Notes under the pieces: model-generated | Databases searched by the model: none | Told to the model about the DNA's origin: nothing | Seen by the model: the letters and a program-made list of their open reading frames with translations, nothing else | Source of the DNA: a virus | Direction: 5' to 3' (one strand) | Virus record (IMG/VR): IMGVR_UViG_3300026119_000002 | Span: 1-25,626 of that record | Length of the DNA stretch: 25,626 nt | Shown here: in pieces, positions 1 to 6,234 of the stretch | How the letters are laid out: each line of letters begins with the position of its first letter | Numbering within the stretch: position 1 is the first letter of the stretch | Program-made: the position numbers and the translations under genes

Positions 1-293
1 ATTGGTACTCTTTTACCTGGTGGAGTTTTCCAATTTAAATAATCAACACACTTGTTTACTTCTAATATAAATTCTTTTTTACTTGTATAGTCAAAACTAG
101 GTTCGTGTAATCCTAATTTTTCTGCCCAAATGGCGTGTTCTACTCTAGTTTCTTCCGTTGCTTTCTTAACTGCAATAGGATTAGGCATAAATGTACCTAT
201 ACCATATGTAACAGCAGATATTAAAACTAATACTGTTATAAGTTTAGCATACAAGTATAATTTTTTTATTGTATCTTTTGTTGATTGTTTCAT
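1..293 (-). CDS. Membrane-anchored protein, C-terminus off window (possible cell-wall hydrolase)
   Basis: The reading frame starts at ATG 293 and stays open to the window edge, giving 97 residues. Its ATG shares one base with the stop of the upstream gene (TAATG), which supports the start. A lysine-rich N-terminus precedes one hydrophobic segment at about residues 18-34 (LITVLVLISAVTYGIGT), so the protein is probably anchored in the inner membrane with the rest outside. The periplasmic part ends in TPPGKRVP at the edge. A segment of this kind often precedes the catalytic domain of Bax-like glucosaminidases, but the catalytic part is outside the window, so a lysis role is only a weak inference. 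A TATAAATA motif upstream of the preceding gene would suit late expression. Confidence 0.7.
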   Translation of the reverse strand, partial: MKQSTKDTIKKLYLYAKLITVLVLISAVTYGIGTFMPNPIAVKKATEETRVEHAIWAEKLGLHEPSFDYTSKKEFILEVNKCVDYLNWKTPPGKRVP

Positions 294-565
294 TAGGACC
301 TCGCTACTTGGTAATCGTATCCACCAACTGGTTGTTCTAATCTCTTCTGAACGAAGATTAATTTATTCTGAAATTGTGCCATACGTTTAAATATCTTTTC
401 TGCTTGTATTTCAGTAAAGTTATCATAAATGTCATTTGACCAATTTCCAGAATAATAAATCATTGAAATTTCACCTTCTTCATCATCTAAAAATCTTTGA
501 AGTTCATCTGGAACTTTTAATATTATTCTTTTTAAATAAGAATCTAATTCTTTTGTTTTTCTCAC
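293..565 (-). CDS. Hypothetical protein, 90 aa
   Basis: I do not recognise this family. The start is GTG at 565, preceded by GAGG five bases upstream; no ATG lies in frame, so GTG is the best start. The protein is soluble and charged, with an acidic DDEEGE patch around residue 28 and basic stretches near both ends. It has no membrane segment. It lies directly upstream of the membrane-anchored protein with a one-base overlap and follows a TATAAATA motif at 591-598, so the two probably form a late-expressed pair. Confidence 0.75.
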   Translation of the reverse strand: MRKTKELDSYLKRIILKVPDELQRFLDDEEGEISMIYYSGNWSNDIYDNFTEIQAEKIFKRMAQFQNKLIFVQKRLEQPVGGYDYQVARS

Positions 566-590
566 TTTATCCTCACTTTATCCATAATGT

Positions 591-598
591 TATTTATA
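591..598 (-). promoter_or_regulatory. T4-type late promoter motif TATAAATA
   Basis: The minus strand reads TATAAATA here, the late consensus recognised by gp55-type sigma factors in T4-like phages. It lies just after the stop of the SprT-like gene and 25 bases upstream of the GTG start at 565, a sensible distance for a late transcript. It is a single 8-base motif in AT-rich DNA, so a chance match is possible. Confidence 0.5.
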
Positions 599-600
599 TA

Positions 601-1005
601 TTATATATCTAAACCGATAGCATTTAATTTAGGTCTAAAACTATAAAATGTATCGTTATGGTTTCCTGTATCCCCTAAATTTGCCATCTGATACAAATGT
701 ATCATTTCGTGCCCTAACGTATCAACAAATTCTTTTTTATTTTTATATGTCTTATTCATTTCTAAATTAAATTGATTTGTTCCTTTTCTTTTCCATTGCA
801 ATATAAGCACTTGAGCAACATATTTTTTTCTATTCATATACATTATATTGATATCATTAAAAGGAGATAATTTCCCACTAAAAACGTTATCGTTGATTAA
901 TCTAAAATACTTTTTAATATCTTTATATGTAGTTTTATATTTTCTCACAGATAAAAGTTCTTTCTTTAATCTTTTTTTGACTTTTTGTTTTCTTTTACTT
1001 GGCAT
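601..1005 (-). CDS. SprT-like zinc metalloprotease
   Basis: At 134 residues this is a minimal SprT-like domain. The zinc-binding HExxH motif is visible as GHEMIHLYQ (H99, E100, H103), and a likely third ligand lies in GNHNDTF (H116). The N-terminal 20 residues are very basic, suggesting nucleic-acid contact. SprT and Spartan proteins are DNA-associated proteases, and stand-alone SprT-like genes occur in T4-like marine phages; the substrate is unknown. No strong ribosome-binding site precedes the ATG, which lies inside the end of the upstream small ORF, so translation may be coupled. Confidence 0.88.
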   Translation of the reverse strand: MPSKRKQKVKKRLKKELLSVRKYKTTYKDIKKYFRLINDNVFSGKLSPFNDINIMYMNRKKYVAQVLILQWKRKGTNQFNLEMNKTYKNKKEFVDTLGHEMIHLYQMANLGDTGNHNDTFYSFRPKLNAIGLDI

Positions 1006-1139
1006 TGCTTGTTTTTTCTATCTCCGTATTCTAAAAAACCATATAATATAAAACACCCAAGGATTACAATAAACAATTCCTGTGGTATTAAACTATAAAT
1101 TATTTGCAATGTTTCGTATATTGCTTCAGTTACACTCAT
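966..1139 (-). CDS. Small single-pass membrane protein, 57 aa
   Basis: This ORF begins at ATG 1139 inside the end of the upstream gene and runs into the SprT-like gene by about 40 bases. It has a hydrophobic stretch at about residues 24-38 (LFIVILGCFILYGFL) followed by a basic, hydrophilic tail (DRKNKQCQVKENKKSKKD), a normal topology for a small inner-membrane protein with a cytoplasmic C-terminus. The tail overlaps the start of the next gene in another frame, so its last residues are less certain. Function unknown. Confidence 0.55.
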   Translation of the reverse strand: MSVTEAIYETLQIIYSLIPQELFIVILGCFILYGFLEYGDRKNKQCQVKENKKSKKD

Positions 1140-1467
1140 ATTGACTATTCTTCAAAAGAGCACATTTAAACTCTTTATCATTTTTTTGTCTGATTTCACT
1201 AGCAAGACCATCTAGTATGTTTGGTAAGTGTTCTTGTAATACACCACTAAACTCGGTAATCATATTATATAATATTCTTTCTAACTGCGCTTCCATTACA
1301 GCAGCTGCGTCAATATCATTACTTTGTAATACCTGTGTAATTACGTGTCCTACTACTGCCTCATCATATTCATCGGCTCCTGCTTCACTAAAGGCACCAT
1401 ACATCATTATTGATATACCAGCCCAAAATAAAACAAATATCATTATCCCTTTCAATATCACTTTCAT
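1126..1467 (-). CDS. Membrane-anchored or exported hypothetical protein, 113 aa
   Basis: The N-terminus has a lysine followed by a hydrophobic segment (about residues 8-24, IMIFVLFWAGISIMMYG), so this is a signal anchor or signal peptide. The remainder is mostly acidic and helical (AVMEAQLERILYNMITEFSG), ending in a short tail with two cysteines. I do not recognise the family. It is the first gene after the sigma70-type promoter at 1511-1539, about 35-40 bases from the expected transcription start, with a purine-rich AGAGAG element upstream of the ATG. It overlaps the next small membrane ORF by 14 bases. Confidence 0.75.
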   Translation of the reverse strand: MKVILKGIMIFVLFWAGISIMMYGAFSEAGADEYDEAVVGHVITQVLQSNDIDAAAVMEAQLERILYNMITEFSGVLQEHLPNILDGLASEIRQKNDKEFKCALLKNSQYECN

Positions 1468-1510
1468 TATATATTTCTCTCTTTCATTATTATTTATTCT
1501 TTATAAGTCT

Positions 1511-1539
1511 ATTATAGACTAAAAAGCTCGTAGAGTCAA
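1511..1539 (-). promoter_or_regulatory. Sigma70 promoter (TTGACT - 17 bp - TATAAT)
   Basis: On the minus strand a TTGACT -35 box (1534-1539) and a perfect TATAAT -10 box (1511-1516) are separated by exactly 17 bases. It lies between a likely terminator at 1552-1593 and the start of the gene at 1467, so it should drive the 1467-601 unit with host RNA polymerase. Confidence 0.85.
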
Positions 1540-1551
1540 GTAGTATTTTCA

Positions 1552-1593
1552 TCAAAAAATCAAGTAAAATCAAGGATTTAGATAATACTTGAT
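1552..1593 (-). terminator. Probable intrinsic terminator after the DUF6433 gene
   Basis: Just past the stop at 1604 the minus strand reads ATCAAGTA (1586-1593) and, after about 19 bases, its reverse complement TACTTGAT (1559-1566), followed by a run of Ts (complement of 1554-1559). An inner CTTGAT copy could form a competing stem. The stem is AT-rich, so efficiency is uncertain. Its place before a new promoter supports the call. Confidence 0.5.
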
Positions 1594-1603
1594 AAAAAAT
1601 GTT

Positions 1604-2137
1604 CTATTTTTGTTCTACTTTAGTACCAGTTTGATACAATTCGTTCCATCCAAACGCTTCTTTTACTACCGAATCACTTAAACCCTTATAAACTCTATGT
1701 AATTCCTTATTTTTTACGTGAAGTAAAAGTCCTGCTTCCTCACTACTTAATCCTTCTAACATTTGAATAAACAAACTTTCTTTTTGAGTTCTTGTTGTTT
1801 TATTATCTGCACCTTTGACAAAATGCCACAATCGTTTTGCTTCAGTTTTCAATATTGTGTGTTCAGTACCTTTTGGTGAAGGATTTGCCATATAAGGTGG
1901 TGTTCCTTCTGGTAGTTCCCACTCAACAGTAGGATCAAATGATCCTTTTAATATCATCCTTAAAGATGGATGGTCATATTGTTTTAAGACCTCTACCTTT
2001 TTAGCTTTATCTTTTGCGTTATTTACCTTTGTTAGTATTTCTGAAAATAATACGTCAGCTGACCCTGCTGTTCTGGCCATTGCCTCCATAGAAGACCTGG
2101 GTATTATTGATGGATGTTGTTTTAGTTCGTCTGCCAT
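1604..2137 (-). CDS. DUF6433 family protein
   Basis: This 177-residue protein matches my memory of a family conserved in T4-like marine phages and annotated as DUF6433. Typical blocks are LRMILKGSFDP and VEWELPEGTPPY near the middle and KELHRVYKGLSDSVVKEAFGWN near the end. Its function is not established. The start is placed at ATG 2137 because GGAG lies six bases upstream; an upstream in-frame TTG would put that GGAG inside the gene. It stands alone between a terminator on each side and has a TATAAATA motif 35-42 bases upstream, which suggests late expression and perhaps a structural or assembly role. Confidence 0.85.
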   Translation of the reverse strand: MADELKQHPSIIPRSSMEAMARTAGSADVLFSEILTKVNNAKDKAKKVEVLKQYDHPSLRMILKGSFDPTVEWELPEGTPPYMANPSPKGTEHTILKTEAKRLWHFVKGADNKTTRTQKESLFIQMLEGLSSEEAGLLLHVKNKELHRVYKGLSDSVVKEAFGWNELYQTGTKVEQK

Positions 2138-2171
2138 TATATTCTCCAATTTTTAATATTAATCATATACC

Positions 2172-2179
2172 TATTTATA
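2172..2179 (-). promoter_or_regulatory. T4-type late promoter motif TATAAATA
   Basis: The minus strand carries TATAAATA (with a preceding G) between the terminator at 2182-2217 and the DUF6433 start at 2137. Transcription would start about 25-30 bases before the ATG, leaving room for the GGAG ribosome-binding site. The isolated position of this one-gene unit makes the motif more credible than a chance match. Confidence 0.65.
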
Positions 2180-2181
2180 CT

Positions 2182-2217
2182 CTTAAAATACAGGCGACCT
2201 GTTAGGGTCACCTGTAT
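2182..2217 (-). terminator. Intrinsic terminator ending the lipoprotein/glutaredoxin unit
   Basis: A 12-bp hairpin pairs 2206-2217 with 2188-2199 in the minus-strand transcript (ACAGGTGACC against GGTCGCCTGT, one G-U pair), with a six-base loop at 2200-2205 and a following TTTT stretch. It is among the strongest GC-containing stems in the window and lies 30 bases past the stop of the winged-helix gene. Confidence 0.8.
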
Positions 2218-2247
2218 CAATCGTATTGGTTACGATTTTGTTATGCT

Positions 2248-2580
2248 TTAGTAAGCATATAGAGGACCGTATAGTTTAGTTATACCAGCAGCAATTATTG
2301 CTCTACTTGGTTCGCCTAATCTGTACGAAGTACCTTTAGATCCTTTATTAATATATATCATATTACCTCTGGATCTTAATTTATCCACCATTGCTCGTGG
2401 TGAACGAAGGTCAAATCTGTTTCTCAAAGTTTTCCAAGTTACAGGTTTGCCTTGCTCTAAAAGGCTCATCACCTTTTTTGTTTTTGAAAAGGCTTTTCTG
2501 CCTCTAGTGTGTAGTACTCTCTTACGAGTTCCCACAACTTTAAGTTCGTCTTTTTTTCCGAACCATTTAAAATTAAACAT
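2248..2580 (-). CDS. Winged-helix DNA-binding protein, 110 aa
   Basis: Residues about 30-85 read as a winged helix-turn-helix: a helix (KTKKVMSLLEQG), a second helix (TWKTLRNRFDL), a recognition-type helix (SPRAMVDKLRSRG), then a short wing (NMIYINKGSKGTSYRL). The N-terminus is strongly basic (FGKKDELKVVGTRKRVLHTRGRK), consistent with DNA binding. It is probably a transcription regulator or DNA-structuring protein; the target is not visible. AAAGGAG lies nine bases before the ATG. It is the last gene before the terminator at 2182-2217, and small hairpins separate it from the upstream gene. Confidence 0.8.
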   Translation of the reverse strand: MFNFKWFGKKDELKVVGTRKRVLHTRGRKAFSKTKKVMSLLEQGKPVTWKTLRNRFDLRSPRAMVDKLRSRGNMIYINKGSKGTSYRLGEPSRAIIAAGITKLYGPLYAY

Positions 2581-2610
2581 TGTTTAATTCTCCTTTATTA
2601 TTGCATTTAA

Positions 2611-2640
2611 AGTCCGCTGGGACTATTCCTTCTACGGAAT
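2611..2640 (-). repeat. Two tandem small hairpins between genes
   Basis: The minus strand carries ATTCC-GTAGAA-GGAAT (2625-2640) directly followed by AGTCC-CAGC-GGACT (2611-2624), then TTTAAAT. Each stem is 5 bp. They lie in the gap between the stop at 2641 and the winged-helix start at 2580. They may be RNA processing or stability elements, or an attenuator; neither is a strong terminator. Confidence 0.45.
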
Positions 2641-3168
2641 TCATTTGGGTTTGTCAGGTGGTTTATTACCATTTAAATCCATATCGGATTCAAACATATC
2701 TGACCCATCCCTTAAATCGTTTAACTCTTCTTTTAATTCTTTATTAAAAACATTTGTTGGTTTTTGTTTTTTCATTTGGTCTTTTAAAAAATCTGAATAA
2801 TCTATCCTTGCTGATGAAGCTTTACCACCTCTATTAAATCTTACTGATACCATTTTATTTGCAAGTAATTGAGCAGCGTGTGCCATATTAAAATCTCTAT
2901 AAATTAAACCTCTTATACAATCAATTACCAATGCAAGGTCTTTTGTAAATGATTCTTTAGTTGTTTTTAAACCCATATCTACAAATTTCTTTAATAAATC
3001 AAACCCAATTTCATCTACATTACCTTCTATAAATTCTCTAGTTTGTTGTTCTTTTAATCTTAATGCAAAAGGTGAATCTTGAGGTTTAGTTATTTTCTTT
3101 TTGATTTTACTTTGTGGAAATAAAATTATTTTAGCACTTTTCTTTTTATCTTTATCCTTATTGTTCAC
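2641..3168 (-). CDS. Conserved-looking hypothetical protein, 175 aa
   Basis: The start is GTG at 3168 with GGTGAG seven bases upstream, inside the end of the glutaredoxin gene. The first 30 residues are very basic (KDKDKKKSAKIILFPQSKIKKK). A helical middle follows (FVDMGLKTTKESFTKDLALVIDCIRGLIYRDFN), and the C-terminus is acidic. Proteins with this layout (short KIILFP-type start, then a helical domain ending in IR.L.YR) seem familiar from T4-like marine phages, but I cannot name the function. Cytoplasmic, no membrane segment. Confidence 0.8.
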   Translation of the reverse strand: MNNKDKDKKKSAKIILFPQSKIKKKITKPQDSPFALRLKEQQTREFIEGNVDEIGFDLLKKFVDMGLKTTKESFTKDLALVIDCIRGLIYRDFNMAHAAQLLANKMVSVRFNRGGKASSARIDYSDFLKDQMKKQKPTNVFNKELKEELNDLRDGSDMFESDMDLNGNKPPDKPK

Positions 3169-3451
3169 GTATTATCTCACCTTTGTAATTAACTAATTTC
3201 TTATCATTAAAATATTCTATAAGTTGATTATAACCACCAACTAATTTATCATCTATTTTAATTTGTGGCATTGCACGTACTTTTTTTCCTATATCTGTTA
3301 TCATTGCGTCAACAGATTTAAATTCTTCTAGTTTCTTTTCTTGAAATTCTAGGCCAAGGCCTTTTAACAAGGCCTTCGCCTTAACACAGTACACACAATT
3401 TTCTTTTGTATATACTGTGATATTTTTAATTAGTATTTGCTGACTCATCAT
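3158..3451 (-). CDS. grx: Glutaredoxin
   Basis: This is a complete 97-residue glutaredoxin. The redox-active CVYC motif is at residues 19-22 after a YTKENC strand-loop, the cis-proline segment is MPQI (61-64), and the glutathione-binding GGYN follows at 72-75. It would reduce disulfides with glutathione, and in T4-like phages it is the natural electron donor for the phage ribonucleotide reductase, whose genes lie at 19653-23730 in this window. AAGGA lies eight bases before the ATG. It overlaps the lipoprotein gene upstream by 26 bases and the next gene by 11, so all are probably co-expressed. Confidence 0.95.
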   Translation of the reverse strand: MMSQQILIKNITVYTKENCVYCVKAKALLKGLGLEFQEKKLEEFKSVDAMITDIGKKVRAMPQIKIDDKLVGGYNQLIEYFNDKKLVNYKGEIIREQ

Positions 3452-4052
3452 TATCTGATTCCTTTTTCATAAGGTTTTCAAATGACTTGTTAGCGTGATA
3501 CTTTAAGTTATAAGCGTCTGTAGCTTGTGCTATTGTATAGTTGAACATTTTGTTGTATTCACCTAATGGCAATCTCAAACCAATCCAAGCTCTATAGTAA
3601 CCGTTTTTTGTTAACGTTACATCTTGAGCAAAAATTTCATAGCCTCTAACTGGTGTATCTTTAATTACATTGACCAATACAGATTCCACTTCACTAACAA
3701 CCGTCTTACTGTTATGTTTACCTATTTCGGTAATAAACTGTTTAGACTGCTTGTTCATTTCGCCTTTGATTATATCAGCAATTTCTGCTTTCGCAATCAT
3801 TTTTGCTTTTTCAATAGCGAGATTCAAACTTGGACTAACAGATGTTCCAACTCCAAAGATACATTCTTTTTCTTTATCTTTACCAAATCTTGCAATATCG
3901 CAAGCTTTAGTTTCAGAAAAATCGGCCATATACCATTTTGGAACGGAATTAACTACTTTTCCAGTTTCATTTTTGATTTTATAATTACCAGCACAATTCG
4001 TCAATAATAGACCTAGTACTGTAACTGATAAAATCTTAATGTATTTGTTCAT
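3426..4052 (-). CDS. LPP20-like lipoprotein
   Basis: A lipoprotein signal peptide is clear: MNKYIKILSVTVLGLLLTNC, with the lipobox L-T-N-C placing the lipidated cysteine at residue 20. The mature part (VPKWYMADFSE, then a long helix in A..KAK..AKAEIAD and a strand-rich end with GYYRAWIGLRLPLGEYN) resembles the LPP20-type bacterial lipoproteins, so it was probably acquired from a host. Residues 23-36 (NYKIKNETGKVVNS) are encoded by a 44-bp sequence found identically in the oxygenase gene at 11023-11652. AAAGGAG precedes the ATG, which shares a base with the stop of a small upstream ORF. Likely role: altering the envelope of the infected cell. Confidence 0.88.
   Translation of the reverse strand: MNKYIKILSVTVLGLLLTNCAGNYKIKNETGKVVNSVPKWYMADFSETKACDIARFGKDKEKECIFGVGTSVSPSLNLAIEKAKMIAKAEIADIIKGEMNKQSKQFITEIGKHNSKTVVSEVESVLVNVIKDTPVRGYEIFAQDVTLTKNGYYRAWIGLRLPLGEYNKMFNYTIAQATDAYNLKYHANKSFENLMKKESDNDESANTN
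3944..3987 (-). repeat. 44-bp perfect repeat, copy 1 (in the lipoprotein gene)
   Basis: Bases 3944-3987 are identical to 11052-11095, in the same orientation and the same reading frame. Both encode NYKIKNETGKVVNS. Identity stops sharply at both ends. This copy lies just after the lipidated cysteine and looks native, because the following VPKWYMADFSE is typical of this lipoprotein family. Confidence 0.95.
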
Positions 4053-4195
4053 TAGTTTTTCACACTCCTTTGTACATTATATAATAGTTCTTGTATTAAG
4101 TCAATGCTGGATTGAGCATAGCCCAAAAAGTCTGAAGCACTAACTCCATATACAATTACTAACAGAAGCACAATTATGATAATAGTTTTTATCAT
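4052..4195 (-). CDS. Small membrane or secreted peptide, 47 aa
   Basis: The ORF starts at ATG 4195, overlapping the upstream stop as ATGA, and ends at 4052 overlapping the next start as TAATG, a tight fit on both sides. It begins MIKTIIIIVLLLVIVYGVSASDF, a strong hydrophobic segment with a plausible signal-peptidase site after VSA, so the short remainder (FLGYAQSSIDLIQELLYNV) may be released or stay anchored. The AAAGGAG near its 3' end is the ribosome-binding site of the lipoprotein gene. Function unknown; the neighbours are all exported proteins. Confidence 0.75.
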   Translation of the reverse strand: MIKTIIIIVLLLVIVYGVSASDFLGYAQSSIDLIQELLYNVQRSVKN

Positions 4196-4704
4196 TTTAC
4201 CTTCCATTCTCCGTTCTCATTTAAACACACTTTTCCGAACGATTTAAAAGCGTGATTTTTTCTACTGTAAAATCTACAATACTCTGGTGTAGCAATATCA
4301 CGGTAGTAAAATTGGGCAAAAAGTTCCCAATAAGAAGGTGTATCTGATACACCACTTCTCCCATCGGAACAATATAATTTCTCTTCTTTTGAAATATTTC
4401 CATTTGATTCTTGTTTAATAATAACTTTTACATAACAAAATTGGTTAGCGTCATTATTTACTGGTTTAACATTATCATATAATATTTTTTGAGAACCATC
4501 TACAACTTTTACACTACGTTGTATAGTTCCATCTGGATTATGCCACTCTATTTCCATTACTTCAGCAGTTTTCTTAAATTCTTTTTTATTTAAATCACAA
4601 TCTACACATAATGAGTTTGCCGCTTGAGCACCACTTACTGCATATGCACATAGTAATAATACTATGAATATTGTTGTAACTACAATTTTATCTGTATTAT
4701 GCAT
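4192..4704 (-). CDS. Secreted cysteine-rich protein, 170 aa
   Basis: A signal peptide is visible (hydrophobic residues about 10-23, then SGAQAANS with a likely cleavage after AQA). The mature protein starts with LCVDCDLNKKEF and holds further cysteines in FCYVK, LYCSDG, EYCRFY and KVCLNE, an arrangement that suits disulfides in the periplasm. I do not recognise the family. GGAG precedes the ATG, which shares a base with the stop of the upstream lipoprotein gene, and its stop overlaps the next small gene. It belongs to the exported-protein run from 5599 to 3426. Confidence 0.83.
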   Translation of the reverse strand: MHNTDKIVVTTIFIVLLLCAYAVSGAQAANSLCVDCDLNKKEFKKTAEVMEIEWHNPDGTIQRSVKVVDGSQKILYDNVKPVNNDANQFCYVKVIIKQESNGNISKEEKLYCSDGRSGVSDTPSYWELFAQFYYRDIATPEYCRFYSRKNHAFKSFGKVCLNENGEWKVK

Positions 4705-5195
4705 TAATTAACTCCATCTGGTTTTTCTATCCATTGTCCATCTGGTAACTGACAAGCACTTCCAAATACTACTTCTCTATTCACTCCACCAATACCTATC
4801 ATTGGCCATCTATTTGTTATATCTACTGTATGGTCATAATCTTTACATTTAATAGGTCCAACCATATAAGATTTTGTTATATGAATTATGCCACCATTTC
4901 CTGTTGATGAATTATACCAATTCGTATATGAAGACCCATACCCACTTGTATTCAAATGGTCTACAAATACGGCATTATGTACGTCTTGATCCCCTTTATA
5001 TAAAATTTCTGCACCTGCAAAGGCAGCGCCTACAGCACACGTAGCAATCAAATATGGATTGTCTGATATGTACTGTAAACATAAAGTTGTTCCTGTTGTT
5101 GCACCCAAGACAGCACCTGTATGTGACCTATTCGCACAATTAGTTAAAAATAAACTAATCGCTAATAGACATATTAGTTTTGCGTATTTGTTCAC
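4704..5195 (-). CDS. Lipoprotein with glycine-zipper-like segment
   Basis: The start is GTG at 5195 with AAGGAA five bases upstream. The signal sequence MNKYAKLICLLAISLFLTNC ends in a lipobox with cysteine at residue 20; its first residues and L-T-N-C match those of the lipoprotein at 3426-4052. A small-residue helix follows (TGAVLGATTGTTLC, then AVGAAFAGAEIL), like glycine-zipper outer-membrane lipoproteins of the 17-kDa surface antigen type. The rest has aromatic and glycine-rich stretches and ends with QLPDGQWIEKPDG. Probably inserted in the outer membrane; role unknown. Confidence 0.83.
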   Translation of the reverse strand: MNKYAKLICLLAISLFLTNCANRSHTGAVLGATTGTTLCLQYISDNPYLIATCAVGAAFAGAEILYKGDQDVHNAVFVDHLNTSGYGSSYTNWYNSSTGNGGIIHITKSYMVGPIKCKDYDHTVDITNRWPMIGIGGVNREVVFGSACQLPDGQWIEKPDGVN

Positions 5196-5358
5196 AAATG
5201 TTCCTTCCGTCTTTACTCATTACAATATAATGTTCTTCATTATTATCAACAACAAATTTACTCATATTATTTTTCTGCCACCAAGTTTCCGCACTTGCGG
5301 ATACTGGTCTAATCCAATGTGTTCCATCATTAGGACTTGTTACGTGAAAATCATCCAT
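5155..5358 (-). CDS. Hypothetical protein, 67 aa
   Basis: A short soluble ORF starting at ATG 5358, with GAAG upstream. It overlaps the preceding gene by eight bases and the following lipoprotein by about 40. The sequence is rich in aromatic and polar residues (THWIRPVSASAETWWQKNN, then SKFVVDNNEEHYIVMSKDG), which looks like a small beta-rich domain. There is no signal peptide, unlike its neighbours. The last third overlaps the next gene in another frame, so its C-terminus is less secure. Family unknown. Confidence 0.6.
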   Translation of the reverse strand: MDDFHVTSPNDGTHWIRPVSASAETWWQKNNMSKFVVDNNEEHYIVMSKDGRNICEQIRKTNMSISD

Positions 5359-5599
5359 TATTATCTTCTTTATTCCTGTTAAATAGATTTGATAATGTTT
5401 GAAATAATCCTGCTAATTGCACTCTTGCTTCTTCCCAAGACTTCTTTTGATATGCAATTGTCTTTTCCTTCTCATTAACTACAAATGTTTTAACAGTGTT
5501 TGATACATCATTAATCTTACTTGTAATTATATTGTCTTCTGCTAATGCAACTGTTCCAGTTAACATAAGAGCGACAATAATTGTTGTAAACTTATTCAT
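5351..5599 (-). CDS. Small secreted protein, 82 aa
   Basis: The start is set at ATG 5599, not the upstream in-frame ATG at 5641, because a strong AGGAGG lies directly upstream and because the protein then begins with a textbook signal peptide (MNKFTTIIVALMLTGTVALA, cleavage before EDN). The mature 62 residues are helical and charged (VKTFVVNEKEKTIAYQKKSWEEARVQLAGLFQTLSNLF), possibly amphipathic. It opens the run of exported proteins that continues to 3426. Family unknown. Confidence 0.82.
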   Translation of the reverse strand: MNKFTTIIVALMLTGTVALAEDNIITSKINDVSNTVKTFVVNEKEKTIAYQKKSWEEARVQLAGLFQTLSNLFNRNKEDNNG

Positions 5600-5609
5600 A
5601 TTTTCCTCC

Positions 5610-5852
5610 TTAATGTAATAAGTGTTTTTTAAACGGTTCAATCTTATCTTTTGATTGATAAACCGTATCCATCATTCCGTCATAATCCTTTGCAGGCATT
5701 ATTGACTTCATAATTTTTAACATTTGACCTAATACTGTCATCTGAACCATTACTGGATCATACTGTTTCATTTCCTTTTGAATCCACTCGTGGAAATTAT
5801 CACATACAGTTTGCATAGGGTCTAATATTTCGTTATTTTGATTTTTTCTCAT
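5610..5852 (-). CDS. Hypothetical protein, 80 aa
   Basis: A small soluble protein, methionine-rich in the middle (MVQMTVLGQMLKIMKSIMP), probably all-helical. The ATG at 5852 lies inside the end of the upstream gene, with a 20-base overlap and no clear ribosome-binding site, so coupling is likely. The order (two cytoplasmic proteins, then exported ones) suggests one transcript from the promoter at 6206-6234. I do not recognise it. Confidence 0.75.
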   Translation of the reverse strand: MRKNQNNEILDPMQTVCDNFHEWIQKEMKQYDPVMVQMTVLGQMLKIMKSIMPAKDYDGMMDTVYQSKDKIEPFKKHLLH

Positions 5853-6168
5853 CTATATCTGGTTCTTCTTCTTGTTCTGCCATTTTTTCTGCATACGTTT
5901 TACCGAATACTGACATATAAAAATGGTCTCTAGGATTAGGACTCTCATATGCTTTCAATAAGTTGTCAAAATTAATTCTTAATCCGTGTTCATAACTTGT
6001 TGGTGATTGTTTCATTAATTCTGCGTGTTCTTTACAAAATTTAATACGATTTTTGTGGATATCGTTTTCTTTATCTTCGTCTAACTTCTTTTTTGATAGT
6101 ATAATATCTTTTGCTTTTGCAATATTAAACTCTTTCCATACGTTATCTTTGTTGTATATAGCACTCAT
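5833..6168 (-). CDS. Hypothetical protein, 111 aa
   Basis: First gene behind the perfect-hexamer promoter at 6206-6234, with a GGGAG element before the ATG. The protein is charged and helical, with a lysine- and aspartate-rich centre (SKKKLDEDKENDIHKNRIKFCKEHAE) and an acidic tail (EQEEEPDIDEKKSK). No signal or membrane segment and no motif I recognise. Its position suggests early and strong expression. Confidence 0.78.
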   Translation of the reverse strand: MSAIYNKDNVWKEFNIAKAKDIILSKKKLDEDKENDIHKNRIKFCKEHAELMKQSPTSYEHGLRINFDNLLKAYESPNPRDHFYMSVFGKTYAEKMAEQEEEPDIDEKKSK

Positions 6169-6205
6169 AATATAATTTTCTCCCTATTTTTCAATTATTG
6201 TTATT

Positions 6206-6234
6206 ATTATACATTAAATCTCTTTAAATGTCAA
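6206..6234 (-). promoter_or_regulatory. Perfect-consensus sigma70 promoter (TTGACA - 17 bp - TATAAT)
   Basis: Both hexamers match the sigma70 consensus exactly: TTGACA at 6229-6234 and TATAAT at 6206-6211 on the minus strand, with a 17-base spacer. Transcription would start near 6199, about 30 bases before the ATG at 6168. It should be a very strong early promoter for the unit that includes the exported proteins and the glutaredoxin. Confidence 0.92.

Noticed and set aside
3624-4007. Plus-strand ORFs of 104-127 residues
   Set aside because: They are antisense to the LPP20-like lipoprotein, are rich in phenylalanine and isoleucine as expected from the complement of AT-rich coding DNA, and have no promoter or known motif.
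4221-4403. 60-residue minus-strand ORF
   Set aside because: A shifted-frame shadow inside the secreted cysteine-rich protein, which has a signal peptide and proper overlaps.
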